A stretch of DNA of 64,000 bases from Actinomadura parmotrematis (GTDB lineage: Bacteria > Actinomycetota > Actinomycetes > Streptosporangiales > Streptosporangiaceae). Made by a program: the position numbers and the translations under genes. The stretch is taken from assembly GCF_019458805.1 (NCBI RefSeq), contig NZ_JAIBOA010000004.1:248001-312000 (forward strand), read 5' to 3'. The notes beneath the pieces were generated by a model, which was not told where the DNA came from, ran no database searches, and worked only from the letters and a program-made list of their open reading frames with translations. Of the stretch, positions 20,030 through 27,805 are shown piece after piece (position 1 is the first letter of the stretch; each line of letters begins with the position of its first letter).

Positions 20030-21586
20030 ATGGGCGTTCCCGACGAGCTGGCCGCGCGGATGAGCATGGCCGAGCAGCACGAGTACCTGCACTCCAAGTT
20101 CTCCCGCCGCCGCCTGCTGCGCGGCGGCGCGACCACCGCCGGCGCCCTCGCCGCCGGCGCGCTGCTGACCGGCCGCGCGGACGCGGCGCCGACCGTGCTC
20201 ACCGCGCCCGCCACCGCGAAGATCGACGGCGCGCTCGTCGCGCCGATCGGCCGCCACCTGGCGTTCGGCAACGACCCGCGCACCCAGATGACGGTGTCGT
20301 GGCAGGTGCCCGCCGCGGTGAAGAACCCCTTCATCCGCATCGGCACCGCCCCCTGGAACCTCTCCCACAAGATCGCCGCCGAGGTGCGCAGCCTGTACAC
20401 GCCCGCGGGCGTCGGCGCGAGCCCGAACCTCACCCAGTACTTCCTGCACGCCCAGCTGTCCCGGCTGAAGCCCGGCACCACCTACTACTACGGCGTCGGC
20501 CACGACGGCTTCGACCCGGCGAACGCCCACCTGGCCGGCACCGTCGGCACGTTCACGACGGCGCCCGCCACCGGCGGCAAGTTCACCTTCACCGCCTTCG
20601 GCGACCAGGGCGTCAGCTACCACGCCCTCGCCAACGACAGCCTCATCCTGGCGCGCAGGCCCGCGTTCCACCTGCACGCGGGCGACATCTGCTACGCCGA
20701 CTCCTCGGGCGCCGGCCAGACCGGCGACACCTTCGACGCCCGCACCTGGGAGCAGTTCCTCGCCCAGACCGAGACGGTCGCCAAGCAGCTCCCGTGGATG
20801 GTCGCCTACGGCAACCACGACATGGAGGCCTGGTACTCGCCGAACGGGTACGGCGGCGAGGAGGCCCGCTTCTCCATGCCCTCGAACGGCCCGGACCCGC
20901 GCAACCTGCCCGGCGTCTACTCGTTCGTCTACGGCAACACCGCGGTGATCTCGCTGGACGCCAACGACGTGTCCTACGAGATCAAGGCGAACCTGGACAT
21001 CTCCAAGGGCGCCCAGACCGCCTGGCTGGAGAGGCAGCTCAAGGGCTTCCGGGCCCGCCGCGACGTCGACTTCGTCGTGGTGTTCTTCCACCACTGCGCG
21101 TTCTCCACCACCAACCAGCACGCCTCGGAGGGCGGCGTCCGCGAGAAGTGGGTGCCGCTGTTCGAGAAGTACCAGGTGGACCTGGTCGTCAACGGCCACA
21201 ACCACGTCTACGAGCGCACCGACGCCATCAAGGGCGCCGCGCTGAAGACGCTGCCGATCGGCGGCACGGTGAACCCGGCCGAGGACGGCGTCGTCTACGT
21301 GACGGCGGGCGGCGCGGGCCGCAGCCTCTACAGCTTCCCCTCGCCCGACAGCTACGAGGGCCACGAGGCGAACGTGGACACCGTCGCGTCCTACACCTGG
21401 GACAAGGACGGCAACAAGGTCCCCGAGTCGGTGCACTGGTCGCGCGTCCGCTACACCGGCTACTCGTTCATCTCGGTGGACGTCACCCCGGGGCACTTCG
21501 GCCGCCCGTCGACGCTCGCGGTCACCGCTCTCGCCGAGAACGGCACCGAGGTCGACCGCTTCACCATCTCCCGCCCGGCCCGCTGA
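20030..21586 (+). CDS. Tat-exported purple acid phosphatase-like metallophosphoesterase
   Basis: A 518-aa secreted phosphoesterase. A twin-arginine signal (FSRRRLLRGGATTAG, about residues 26-40) precedes a fibronectin-like N-terminal domain (VSWQVPAAVKNPFIRIGT, LKPGTTYYYGVG). The catalytic domain has all five metallophosphoesterase blocks in purple acid phosphatase form: FGDQG, GDICYAD, GNHDME, VVFFHHCAF and VNGHNHVYER. It hydrolyses phosphomonoesters with a dinuclear metal centre outside the cell. The start is ATG 20030; ATG 20060 is an alternative that still keeps the Tat motif. It is divergent from lutA and ends against a strong bidirectional terminator. The possible PHO box upstream suggests PhoP control. 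Confidence 0.92.
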   Translation: MGVPDELAARMSMAEQHEYLHSKFSRRRLLRGGATTAGALAAGALLTGRADAAPTVLTAPATAKIDGALVAPIGRHLAFGNDPRTQMTVSWQVPAAVKNPFIRIGTAPWNLSHKIAAEVRSLYTPAGVGASPNLTQYFLHAQLSRLKPGTTYYYGVGHDGFDPANAHLAGTVGTFTTAPATGGKFTFTAFGDQGVSYHALANDSLILARRPAFHLHAGDICYADSSGAGQTGDTFDARTWEQFLAQTETVAKQLPWMVAYGNHDMEAWYSPNGYGGEEARFSMPSNGPDPRNLPGVYSFVYGNTAVISLDANDVSYEIKANLDISKGAQTAWLERQLKGFRARRDVDFVVVFFHHCAFSTTNQHASEGGVREKWVPLFEKYQVDLVVNGHNHVYERTDAIKGAALKTLPIGGTVNPAEDGVVYVTAGGAGRSLYSFPSPDSYEGHEANVDTVASYTWDKDGNKVPESVHWSRVRYTGYSFISVDVTPGHFGRPSTLAVTALAENGTEVDRFTISRPAR

Positions 21587-21590
21587 CGCA

Positions 21591-21628
21591 CGCGGGCGGC
21601 GTCCCCCGGCCGGGGGACGCCGCCCGCG
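21591..21628. terminator. Bidirectional terminator hairpin
   Basis: A perfect 17-bp stem (CGCGGGCGGCGTCCCCC and its complement) closes a GGCC loop, between the convergent phosphatase (stop 21586) and GAF-ANTAR gene (stop 21634). There is no T-run, as is usual in high-GC actinomycetes. Confidence 0.88.
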
Positions 21629-21633
21629 CCGCG

Positions 21634-22437
21634 CTAGAGGCCGTCGGCGGCGTCGGGGGCGGCGACGACGCCTTCGGCGAGGCGGATGAGCTTGACGTTG
21701 AGGTTCTGCGAGGCGCTCGCCAGCACGTCGAACGCGTCGCCGGGCGTCAGGTGGCGGCGGGCCATGAGGATGCCCGTCGCCTGCCCGATCACGGTGCGGG
21801 TGTCCACCGCGCGGCGCAGGTTCTCGATCCGGGCCTGGACGCCGGCGCGCTCGGCGTCGGCCCGGCTCGCGGTGAGGGCCGCGCGCAGGGCGAGGGAGGC
21901 GTGCGTGGCGAGCAGCAGCGCGACGTCGCGGTTGTCGCCGGCGAGCGCGCCGCGGGTCCGCGAGTACAGGGTGAGCGTGCCGTCCACCACGACCGCCGCG
22001 GGCGCGCCGGGCGGCGCCGACGACAGCAGCGCCGTCGACAGGACGGCGAGATGGCCGCGCCCGGCGGCGTGCGGGCCGAACCGCGGCCAGGCCGGATCGG
22101 TGTCGAGGCCGCCGCTGTAGGCGTAGCCGGGGCCGGCGGGCGCGGCGGCGTCCAGGCAGGGCCCCTCCCCGTGGCGGTGCTGGAAGGCGTCCAGCTCGGC
22201 GGCCGCGTCGTCGCTGCGGGCCGGCGTCCGGACGGCGCCGTCCGGGCCGCGCAGGGTGATGCCGGCCGCGTCGGCGTCGGGGACCAGCAGCCGGGCGGCT
22301 CCGACGACGCGCTGCAGCACCCCCTCGACGCTGTCGGCGGCCAGCAGGGAACCGGTCAGCTCGGCCAGCCGCCGGGCCAGCGACGCGGGGCGCCGGCCAT
22401 CGGGTTCCGGTCGGACAACGGATCGGTCGGTCGTCAT
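21634..22437 (-). CDS. GAF-ANTAR domain RNA-binding regulator
   Basis: A 267-aa protein. A GAF domain (about 20-165) contains the actinomycete signature LDAFQHRHGEGPCLDAAAPA and WPRFGPHAAGRG. A C-terminal ANTAR domain (about 195-250) contains LRRAVDTRTVIGQATGILMARRHLTPGDAFDVL and SQNLNVKLIRLAEGVV. ANTAR proteins bind paired RNA hairpins and prevent transcription termination; the GAF part senses a small ligand or redox signal. It is divergent from a second GAF-ANTAR gene, with a 32-bp palindrome in the space between them. The RNA target is unknown. Confidence 0.9.
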   Translation of the reverse strand: MTTDRSVVRPEPDGRRPASLARRLAELTGSLLAADSVEGVLQRVVGAARLLVPDADAAGITLRGPDGAVRTPARSDDAAAELDAFQHRHGEGPCLDAAAPAGPGYAYSGGLDTDPAWPRFGPHAAGRGHLAVLSTALLSSAPPGAPAAVVVDGTLTLYSRTRGALAGDNRDVALLLATHASLALRAALTASRADAERAGVQARIENLRRAVDTRTVIGQATGILMARRHLTPGDAFDVLASASQNLNVKLIRLAEGVVAAPDAADGL

Positions 22438-22768
22438 GCGTCCCTCGGGAGGCGCCCGCCGGTCGGCGGCGGGAGCGGGCGGAGCGGAGGACGATCACGG
22501 CATGCCGCCGCACGGCGCGCCACCGGGGCGGCCGAGGGGTGGGACGGCGGGTCGTGCGGGCGCAGGCGTCATCGTCTCCGGAGCGTGGAGTGGCGAACCA
22601 GGCCGGCTGTTTGACCCGAAGGGCACCGGATCGATCCGGTGCCCTTCGCAGACGCTACACCGAACGCCCGCACGGCGAGCACCGCCCGCGCCGGTGGGGC
22701 GCGGGCGGTGCGGCGGGAAAGGATGGCAGAGTGGAGGGCGACCCAGCGCGCGAGGTGAGGACGGCAAC
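22438..22768. other. Intergenic region between divergent GAF-ANTAR genes
   Basis: 331 bp without a plausible gene. The only marked structure is the 32-bp perfect palindrome at 22617-22648, annotated separately. The remainder is GC-rich and must contain both promoters and 5' leaders. A GAGGTGAGG ribosome-binding site at about 22752-22760 belongs to the rightward gene. Confidence 0.6.
22617..22648. promoter_or_regulatory. 32-bp perfect palindrome (hairpin or operator)
   Basis: The two 16-base halves, CGAAGGGCACCGGATC and its exact complement, abut without a spacer. As RNA it would form a stem of about 14 bp with a minimal loop on either strand; as DNA it is an ideal dimer site. It lies 180 bp upstream of one GAF-ANTAR gene and 121 bp upstream of the other, so it is in 5' leaders or promoters, not at gene ends. 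Confidence 0.85.
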
Positions 22769-23503
22769 GTGGCCCCCGAGACCGACGACGAGTTCCCCGC
22801 CGCGGAGCTGAGCGAGGTGACCCGGCTCCTGCTGAAGGCGGCCAACGTCGCCGAGGTGCTGCAGCGCGTCACCGACGCCGCGCGGGCCCTCGTGCCCGGC
22901 GTCGACGTCGTCAGCCTGACCCTGCGCGACGGCCGCGGCAGGCTGCACACGCCGGCGCTCACCGCGCCCGTCGCCGAGGAGCTGGACGCCCTCCAGGAGC
23001 GCTTGGCGGAGGGCCCCTGCCTGGACGCCGCGCTGATCAGCGGGGCGTCGTTCGTGGAGAGCACCGACCTGGCGGGCGACGGGCGCTGGCCGGCGTTCGG
23101 GCCCGGCGCGGCCGGCCTCGGCCTGACCGCCGTCCTCGCCACGCCCCTGGTCGCCGAGGGCGACGAGCACGCCGGCGCGCTCAACCTGTACGCGCGGCAC
23201 CGCGATATGTGGGAGCCCGCCGTCCGCGGCGTCACGCTGATCCTCGCCGGGCACGCCGCGCTCGCCCTCGCCGGGACGCGGGCGCGCGACCGGGCCGCGC
23301 TGACCGAGACCAACCTGCGCCGCGCGATCGACAGCCGGGACGTCATCGGCCAGGCCAAGGGCATCCTCATGGCCCGCCGCGGCATCACCGCCGACCAGGC
23401 GTTCGCCCTGCTGTCGCGGACCTCCCAGGACCTCAACATCAAGATCGGGGAGCTGGCGCGGGCGCTCGCCGACCGGCCCGAGGCGCTCGACCCGCCCCGC
23501 TGA
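22769..23503 (+). CDS. GAF-ANTAR domain RNA-binding regulator
   Basis: A 244-aa paralogue of the divergent gene. The GAF domain (about 15-165) contains LDALQERLAEGPCLDAALISGASF and WPAFGPGAAGLGLTAVLATPL. The ANTAR domain (about 180-235) contains LRRAIDSRDVIGQAKGILMARRGITADQAFALLSRTSQDLNIKI split over its helices. Role: transcription antitermination by RNA-hairpin binding, controlled by the GAF sensor. The start is GTG 22769 with GAGGTGAGG eight bases upstream; the frame extends further 5' but without domain sequence. The similarity to its neighbour and the head-to-head layout suggest a duplication. Confidence 0.9.
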   Translation: MAPETDDEFPAAELSEVTRLLLKAANVAEVLQRVTDAARALVPGVDVVSLTLRDGRGRLHTPALTAPVAEELDALQERLAEGPCLDAALISGASFVESTDLAGDGRWPAFGPGAAGLGLTAVLATPLVAEGDEHAGALNLYARHRDMWEPAVRGVTLILAGHAALALAGTRARDRAALTETNLRRAIDSRDVIGQAKGILMARRGITADQAFALLSRTSQDLNIKIGELARALADRPEALDPPR

Positions 23504-23576
23504 GCGTTTCGCCGGCCGCGCGCGGGTAGGGGGAGCGTCCGCGACGATCCCGCGGGGGACCTGGGAGGACGTGCCG

Positions 23577-24182
23577 ATGCGCGCGGTAGTGATCAACTGC
23601 ACCCTGAAGGCGAGCCCGGAGCCGTCCAACACCGGCGCCCTCGCCGGTGAGGTGGTCAAGGCGCTCGAGGAGCGCGGCGTCACGGTGGACACCGTGCGGG
23701 CCGCCGACCTGAACCTGCCGCCCGGCGTCCGGACCGACATGGGGCCCGGCGACGACTGGCCGCGCGTGCACGAGATGCTGCTCGACGCCGAGATCCTCGT
23801 CGTCGCCTCGCCGACCTGGGCGGGGCACCCGTCCTCGTTCGCCCAGCGCGTCATCGAGCGGATGGACGCGATGATCTCCGAGACCGACGGCGACGGCCGC
23901 CCCGTCGCCTACGACCGGGTGGCGGGCGTCGTCTGCACCGGCAACGAGGACGGCGCCCACCACGTCATCAGCGAGATCACCGGGGCGCTCGGCGACTTCG
24001 GCTACACGATCCCCGCGCAGGCGTGGACGTACTGGAACAAGGGCCCCGGGCCGGGCGACGACTACCTGGACACCGACGAGGGGCACGGCTGGGCGGCGAA
24101 GACCGGCCGGGCCATGGCCGCGAACCTGGTGACGGTCGCCGAGGCGCTCGCCGCGCACCCCCTCCAGGCGCCGCCGGAGTGA
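23577..24182 (+). CDS. NADPH-dependent FMN reductase / flavodoxin-like protein
   Basis: A 201-aa flavodoxin-fold protein. The N-terminal strand and phosphate loop read AVVINCTLKASPEPSNTG (about 4-21). The flavin-cradling segment is VVASPTWAGHPSSFAQRVIERMD, then VAGVVCTGNEDGAHH. This fits the FMN-reductase/WrbA-like class that uses NAD(P)H to reduce FMN or quinones. The ATG at 23577 has GGGAGG eight bases upstream; the GTG at 23571 is too close to that site. It stands alone after the GAF-ANTAR gene and is followed by a strong terminator. Confidence 0.85.
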   Translation: MRAVVINCTLKASPEPSNTGALAGEVVKALEERGVTVDTVRAADLNLPPGVRTDMGPGDDWPRVHEMLLDAEILVVASPTWAGHPSSFAQRVIERMDAMISETDGDGRPVAYDRVAGVVCTGNEDGAHHVISEITGALGDFGYTIPAQAWTYWNKGPGPGDDYLDTDEGHGWAAKTGRAMAANLVTVAEALAAHPLQAPPE

Positions 24183-24206
24183 CCCGGGCGCCGGGCGGGA
24201 ACCGCA

Positions 24207-24242
24207 CGGGCCGGTGCCCGCCCCTCCTCGGGCACCGGCCCG
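24207..24242 (+). terminator. Terminator hairpin after flavodoxin-like gene
   Basis: A 14-bp perfect stem, CGGGCCGGTGCCCG paired with CGGGCACCGGCCCG, around an 8-base loop, 24 bp after the stop codon. Confidence 0.8.
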
Positions 24243-24291
24243 GTCGTGGGGCCGCGTCCCAGGACGGCGTCCTCCTGACCCGGGGCGGGGG

Positions 24292-24316
24292 CGTGAAACA
24301 TCCCCGTGAAACATCC
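24292..24316 (+). repeat. Direct repeat in promoter region
   Basis: CGTGAAACATCC occurs twice with a 13-bp period (24292-24303 and 24305-24316), about 55 bp upstream of the first gene of the PIG-L operon. It is possibly a tandem operator; the regulator is unknown. Confidence 0.5.
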
Positions 24317-24370
24317 GGCCGCCCGCGGGTGGGGGAGTAACCTCGCGGCGGCCGGGTAGACCCCACGTCC

Positions 24371-25276
24371 GTGCACGTCAGGGGGGTGGCCGTGGGGGCT
24401 GGGTCGGGCCGTGTGGAAGCGCGCTTCCGGGAGGTGGCCGGGCGGCGCCCGCCGCTGCCCGGCGGCGGCCGTACCCGCGAGCGCTGGGCGCTGCTCGCCG
24501 ACCTCGGCGGCGAGGACCTGGCGCTCGCCCGGCTCTGCGAGGGGCATTTCGACGCGCTCGCCATCCTGGCCGAGCTGGGCGGGCCCGAGCCGCCGCCGGG
24601 GTCGCTGTGGGCGGTGTGGGCCGCCGCGCCCGGCGCCACCCGCGTCGAGGGCGGCCGGATGCACGGCGTGAAGCCCTACTGCTCGGGCGCCGCCGTCTGC
24701 ACGCACGCCCTCGTCACCGCCGGGCCCGACCTGTACGTCGTGCGGGGCGGGAAGCCGGTGCCCGGCACCTGGCCCGCGACGGGCATGGCCGCGAGCGACA
24801 GCCGCGACGTCCGCTTCGACGGGGCGCCCGCCGAGCGGCTCGGCCCCTACGTCGACCGGCCCGGGTTCCACCACGGCGGCGTCGGCGTCGCGGCCGTCTG
24901 GTACGGCGGCGCGCGCGCCGTCGCCCGCCGCATGATCGGCGTCACCGACCCGCACGCCCGCGCGCACCTCGGCGCGGCCGACGTCGCCCTGCGCGCCGCC
25001 CGCGCCGCGCTGGACGGCGCCGCCGACGAGATCGACGCCGACCCGCTCGACCACGGCAAGGGCGGCGCGCTGCGGGCGCTGCGGGTCCGCGCGCAGGTCG
25101 CGGACGCCGCGTCGCTCGCCCTCGACCGCACCGGCCGCGCGCTCGGCGCCGGGCCGCTGTCGCACGACGCCGAGCACGGCCGCCGCGCCGCCGACCTCGC
25201 CGTCTACATCCGCCAGCACCACGCCGAGCGCGACCTCGCCGCGCTCGGCGAACGGGTCACGGGGGAGGACTGGTGA
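24371..25276 (+). CDS. Short acyl-CoA dehydrogenase-like protein
   Basis: A 301-aa protein with the acyl-CoA dehydrogenase fold in its middle and C-terminal parts: GVKPYCSGAAVCTHALV (about 96-112) replaces the usual flavin-side 'G.K.W.TNA' motif, followed by VRFDGAPAERLG and a helical C-terminal domain. It is about 80 residues shorter than normal and lacks a clear catalytic Glu motif, so the flavin chemistry may differ from beta-oxidation. The start is uncertain (GTG 24371, or GTGs near 24386). Its stop overlaps the PIG-L GTG (GTGA). It is the first of four chained genes, in a context that suggests tailoring of a lipid or sugar conjugate rather than fatty-acid breakdown. Confidence 0.75.
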   Translation: MHVRGVAVGAGSGRVEARFREVAGRRPPLPGGGRTRERWALLADLGGEDLALARLCEGHFDALAILAELGGPEPPPGSLWAVWAAAPGATRVEGGRMHGVKPYCSGAAVCTHALVTAGPDLYVVRGGKPVPGTWPATGMAASDSRDVRFDGAPAERLGPYVDRPGFHHGGVGVAAVWYGGARAVARRMIGVTDPHARAHLGAADVALRAARAALDGAADEIDADPLDHGKGGALRALRVRAQVADAASLALDRTGRALGAGPLSHDAEHGRRAADLAVYIRQHHAERDLAALGERVTGEDW

Positions 25277-25962
25277 GCGGAGAGCCGAACGCCATCGACG
25301 CGCCCGGCACCCCGGAGGACGCCTGGCGCGCCTGGGACGGCCTCGCCGCGCTGCCCGCGCTGGACTTCTCCGCCTGGCGGAGCGTCGCCGTCGTCGCCGC
25401 CCACCCCGACGACGAGGTGCTCGGCGCGGGCGGCCTGCTCGCGATGCTCGGCGTCCCGGTCCGGCTGATCGCGGTCACCGACGGCGAGGGCTCGCACCCG
25501 CACGAGCCGCCCGCCGCGATCGCCGCCCGCCGCACCGCCGAGACCGCCGCCGCCCTCGCCCGCCTCGGCGACGTCGAGGTGGTGCGGCTCGGCATGCCCG
25601 ACACCGCCGTCCGCGACGACGCGCTCGCCCCCGAGCTGCGCGCCCTCGCCGCCGGGCACGACGTCCTGCTCGCGCCCTGGGAGCACGACGTGCACGCCGA
25701 CCACGAGGCGGCCGGGCGGGCCGCGCTGGCCTGCGCCGACGTCGTCGGCGAGGTGCTGCGCTTCCCGATCTGGACCTGGCACTGGGCGCGCCCCGGCGAC
25801 CCGCGCGTCCCCTGGGACAGGGCGCTCCGCGTGCCCTTGACGGCGGACGCGGCCGAGCGCAAGCGCGCCGCCATCGGCTGCTTCGAGAGTCAGCTCGGCA
25901 CGATCCTGCCGCCGGAGACGGTGGCGCACTTCACCCGCCCCTACGAAGTGGTGATCCGGTGA
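25273..25962 (+). CDS. PIG-L/LmbE family deacetylase
   Basis: A 229-aa zinc-dependent N-acetylglucosamine-type deacetylase. Zinc motif AAHPDDEVLGAGGLL lies at about residues 40-54, and the second ligand region is APWEHDVHADHEAAGRAAL (about 134-152). Family members remove acetyl groups from GlcNAc-inositol, mycothiol precursors and antibiotics. The start is GTG 25273, with GGGGGAGG just before it, and it overlaps the preceding stop. Its neighbours (NodS-like methyltransferase and glycosyltransferase) indicate the substrate is an amino-sugar conjugate. The C-terminus ends HFTRPYEVVIR and overlaps the next gene by four bases. Confidence 0.88.
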   Translation: MSGEPNAIDAPGTPEDAWRAWDGLAALPALDFSAWRSVAVVAAHPDDEVLGAGGLLAMLGVPVRLIAVTDGEGSHPHEPPAAIAARRTAETAAALARLGDVEVVRLGMPDTAVRDDALAPELRALAAGHDVLLAPWEHDVHADHEAAGRAALACADVVGEVLRFPIWTWHWARPGDPRVPWDRALRVPLTADAAERKRAAIGCFESQLGTILPPETVAHFTRPYEVVIR

Positions 25963-26549
25963 CTCTCGGAGCCGATTACTTCGCGGGCATGTACGGCGCG
26001 TCCGACGATCCGTGGAGCCTCGCCACCCGCTGGTACGAGCAGCGCAAGTACGCCGTGACGCTCGCGATGCTGCCGCGCCCCCGCTACGGCGACGCGTTCG
26101 AGCCCGGCTGCTCGGTCGGGGTCCTCACCGCGCGGCTCGCCGAGCGCTGCGACCGGCTGCTGGCCTGCGACGTGTCGCCGGTCGCGGTCGAGCAGGCGCG
26201 GCGCCGCGCGCCCGCCGCGACCGTCCGGCAGGCGGCGCTGCCCGGCGGCTGGCCGCCCGGCACGTTCGACCTGATCGTCCTGTCGGAGCTGCTCTACTAC
26301 TTCGGCGACGCCGACCTGGACCGCGTGCTGGACCTCGCCGCCGCGTCGCTGCGGCCCGGCGGGACGCTGCTCGCCGCGCACTGGCGCCACCCCGTCCCCG
26401 AGTACCCGCAGACCGGCGACGCCGTGCACGCCGCGCTCGACCGCACCGGCCTGGAGCCCCTCGCCGCCTACCGGGACGAGGACTTCCGCTGCGAGGTGCG
26501 GGTGCGCGGCGCGGCGACGTCGGTGGCCGGGGCCGAGGGGCTGGTGTGA
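25959..26549 (+). CDS. NodS-like SAM-dependent methyltransferase
   Basis: A 196-aa class I methyltransferase. The N-terminus DYFAGMYGASDDPWSLATRWYEQRKYAVTLAML is characteristic of NodS/nodulation-type methyltransferases, which N-methylate deacetylated glucosamine. The SAM-binding loop is EPGCSVGVLTARLAERC, followed by ACDVSPVAVEQAR and FDLIVLSELLYYF. The start is GTG 25959 within GTGA. A methyltransferase of this type next to a deacetylase and a glycosyltransferase resembles a reduced Nod-factor-style logic (deacetylate, methylate, glycosylate). The actual product is unknown. Confidence 0.87.
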   Translation: MTLGADYFAGMYGASDDPWSLATRWYEQRKYAVTLAMLPRPRYGDAFEPGCSVGVLTARLAERCDRLLACDVSPVAVEQARRRAPAATVRQAALPGGWPPGTFDLIVLSELLYYFGDADLDRVLDLAAASLRPGGTLLAAHWRHPVPEYPQTGDAVHAALDRTGLEPLAAYRDEDFRCEVRVRGAATSVAGAEGLV

Positions 26550-27205
26550 TCGCCGGGGTCGTCGTGCCCGCCCACGACGAGGAGGACCTCCTCGGGGCGT
26601 GCCTCGCCGCGCTCGCCCCGGCCCGCGTTCCCGTCGTGGTCGTCGCCGACGCCTGCACCGACGGCACCGCCCGCCTCGCCCGCGCCCTCGGCGCGCACGT
26701 CGTGGAGATCGCCGCCCGCAACGTCGGCGCCGCGCGGGCGGCGGGCGCGGCCGAGCTGCTGCGCCGCGGCGCCCGCTGGATCGCCACCACCGACGCCGAC
26801 ACCGTCGTCCCGCCGGACTGGACGGACGCGCAGCTCGCCTGCGCCGCGCGCGGCTGGGACGCGGTCGCGGGATCGGTCACCGTCCTCGACTGGCAGGGCC
26901 GCCCCGGCTGGCTGCCGGGCGCCTTCGCCGCCCGGTACGGCGGGCCCGGCGTCCACGGCGCCAACCTCGGCTGCTCGGCCCGCGCCTACCGGGCCGCCGG
27001 CGGGTTCCGGCCGCTCCGCACCGGCGAGGACCGGGCGCTCGTCGCGGCGCTGGAGGCGGCGGGCCGCCGCGTCCTGCACACCACCGAGATCAGCGTCGTC
27101 ACCTCGGCGCGGCGCCGGCACCGCGCCCCGCACGGCTTCGGGCACCTGCTGAACACCCTCGCCGCGCGCGGCCCCGCCGGGGGCCCGGTCGCCGACGTCG
27201 CCTGA
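26546..27205 (+). CDS. Family 2 glycosyltransferase
   Basis: A 219-aa GT2-type transferase with a GT-A fold. The N-terminus is VVVPAHDEEDLLGACLAAL; VVVADACTDGTARLAR binds the nucleotide; the DxD motif is in WIATTDADTVVPPDW; the acceptor region is GPGVHGANLGCSARAYRAAGGF with RTGEDRALVAAL. There is no membrane segment, so it is cytosolic or peripheral. The start is GTG 26546 overlapping the previous stop. It is the last of the four chained genes. It is short for a processive enzyme, so addition of a single sugar is likely. Confidence 0.87.
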   Translation: MIAGVVVPAHDEEDLLGACLAALAPARVPVVVVADACTDGTARLARALGAHVVEIAARNVGAARAAGAAELLRRGARWIATTDADTVVPPDWTDAQLACAARGWDAVAGSVTVLDWQGRPGWLPGAFAARYGGPGVHGANLGCSARAYRAAGGFRPLRTGEDRALVAALEAAGRRVLHTTEISVVTSARRRHRAPHGFGHLLNTLAARGPAGGPVADVA

Positions 27206-27351
27206 GCCCGGCGGCCAGGCTGAGGACGTCCTCGTCCGGGCGGCCCGCGTCGCGCGCGGCGCGGATCCAAGGGTGGACCTCCAGCGCGCCGTACAGCCCG
27301 ACGATCATCGTCGGGTCCTGCTCCAGACCGTCCACCGCACAGGCGCCGGCG

Positions 27352-27561
27352 TCAGATGAGGAGGAGGCCGATCAGCATGAGGACGGTCGGGAAGGAGATC
27401 AGCGCCACCAGCATGGTGCGCAGGCTCCGCATCTGCCGGTCGGTGCGCTCCTTGGACCAGCCCTCGCGGAGTCCCCGGTCGCGCAGGACCTTCCAGACGA
27501 GCGCGGTGACGCCGGCGGCCAGCAGGACGCCGAGGAACCAGAGGGTGAACGCGACGGCCAT
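27352..27561 (-). CDS. Small membrane protein
   Basis: A 69-aa protein with two transmembrane segments: FTLWFLGVLLAAGVTALVW (about 5-23) and LVALISFPTVLMLIGLLLI at the C-terminus. They are joined by a basic cytoplasmic loop (KVLRDRGLREGWSKERTDRQMRS, written here only to show charge). The start is ATG 27561. Function is unknown; no family is recognised. Confidence 0.72.
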   Translation of the reverse strand: MAVAFTLWFLGVLLAAGVTALVWKVLRDRGLREGWSKERTDRQMRSLRTMLVALISFPTVLMLIGLLLI

Positions 27562-27805
27562 TTGCGCCTTTCGTCATGATGCGGGAGTTCCGAGGATCAT
27601 AGGGCGATCTCCGCCGGCGCGGGGCGCCGCCGGTCGGACGGGCGCTCGCGCGCGCTTGTCACGGAACGCGCCTTTCCGGGGTCGGGAATGTGGTTTCCGG
27701 CCAATGCCAAGGGCTGTGCGGGCGCTTAGCATCGCGTGCGTCAGGCAAGGCGCCCGGCCCCCGCGGTCCTCGGCCGGTGCGCCCTCCGAGCGAAAGAAGG
27801 CAGCC

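Noticed and set aside
24292..24316. GTGAAACA as a chromosome-partitioning parS site
   Set aside because: parS needs the inverted TGTTTCACGTGAAACA; only direct copies of one half are present.
27099..27335. A 78-codon minus-strand frame starting MDGLEQDPTMIVGLYGALEV
   Set aside because: The first 45 residues look protein-like, but the rest is an Arg-rich shadow of the glycosyltransferase end. Could be a degraded gene start; too little support to annotate.
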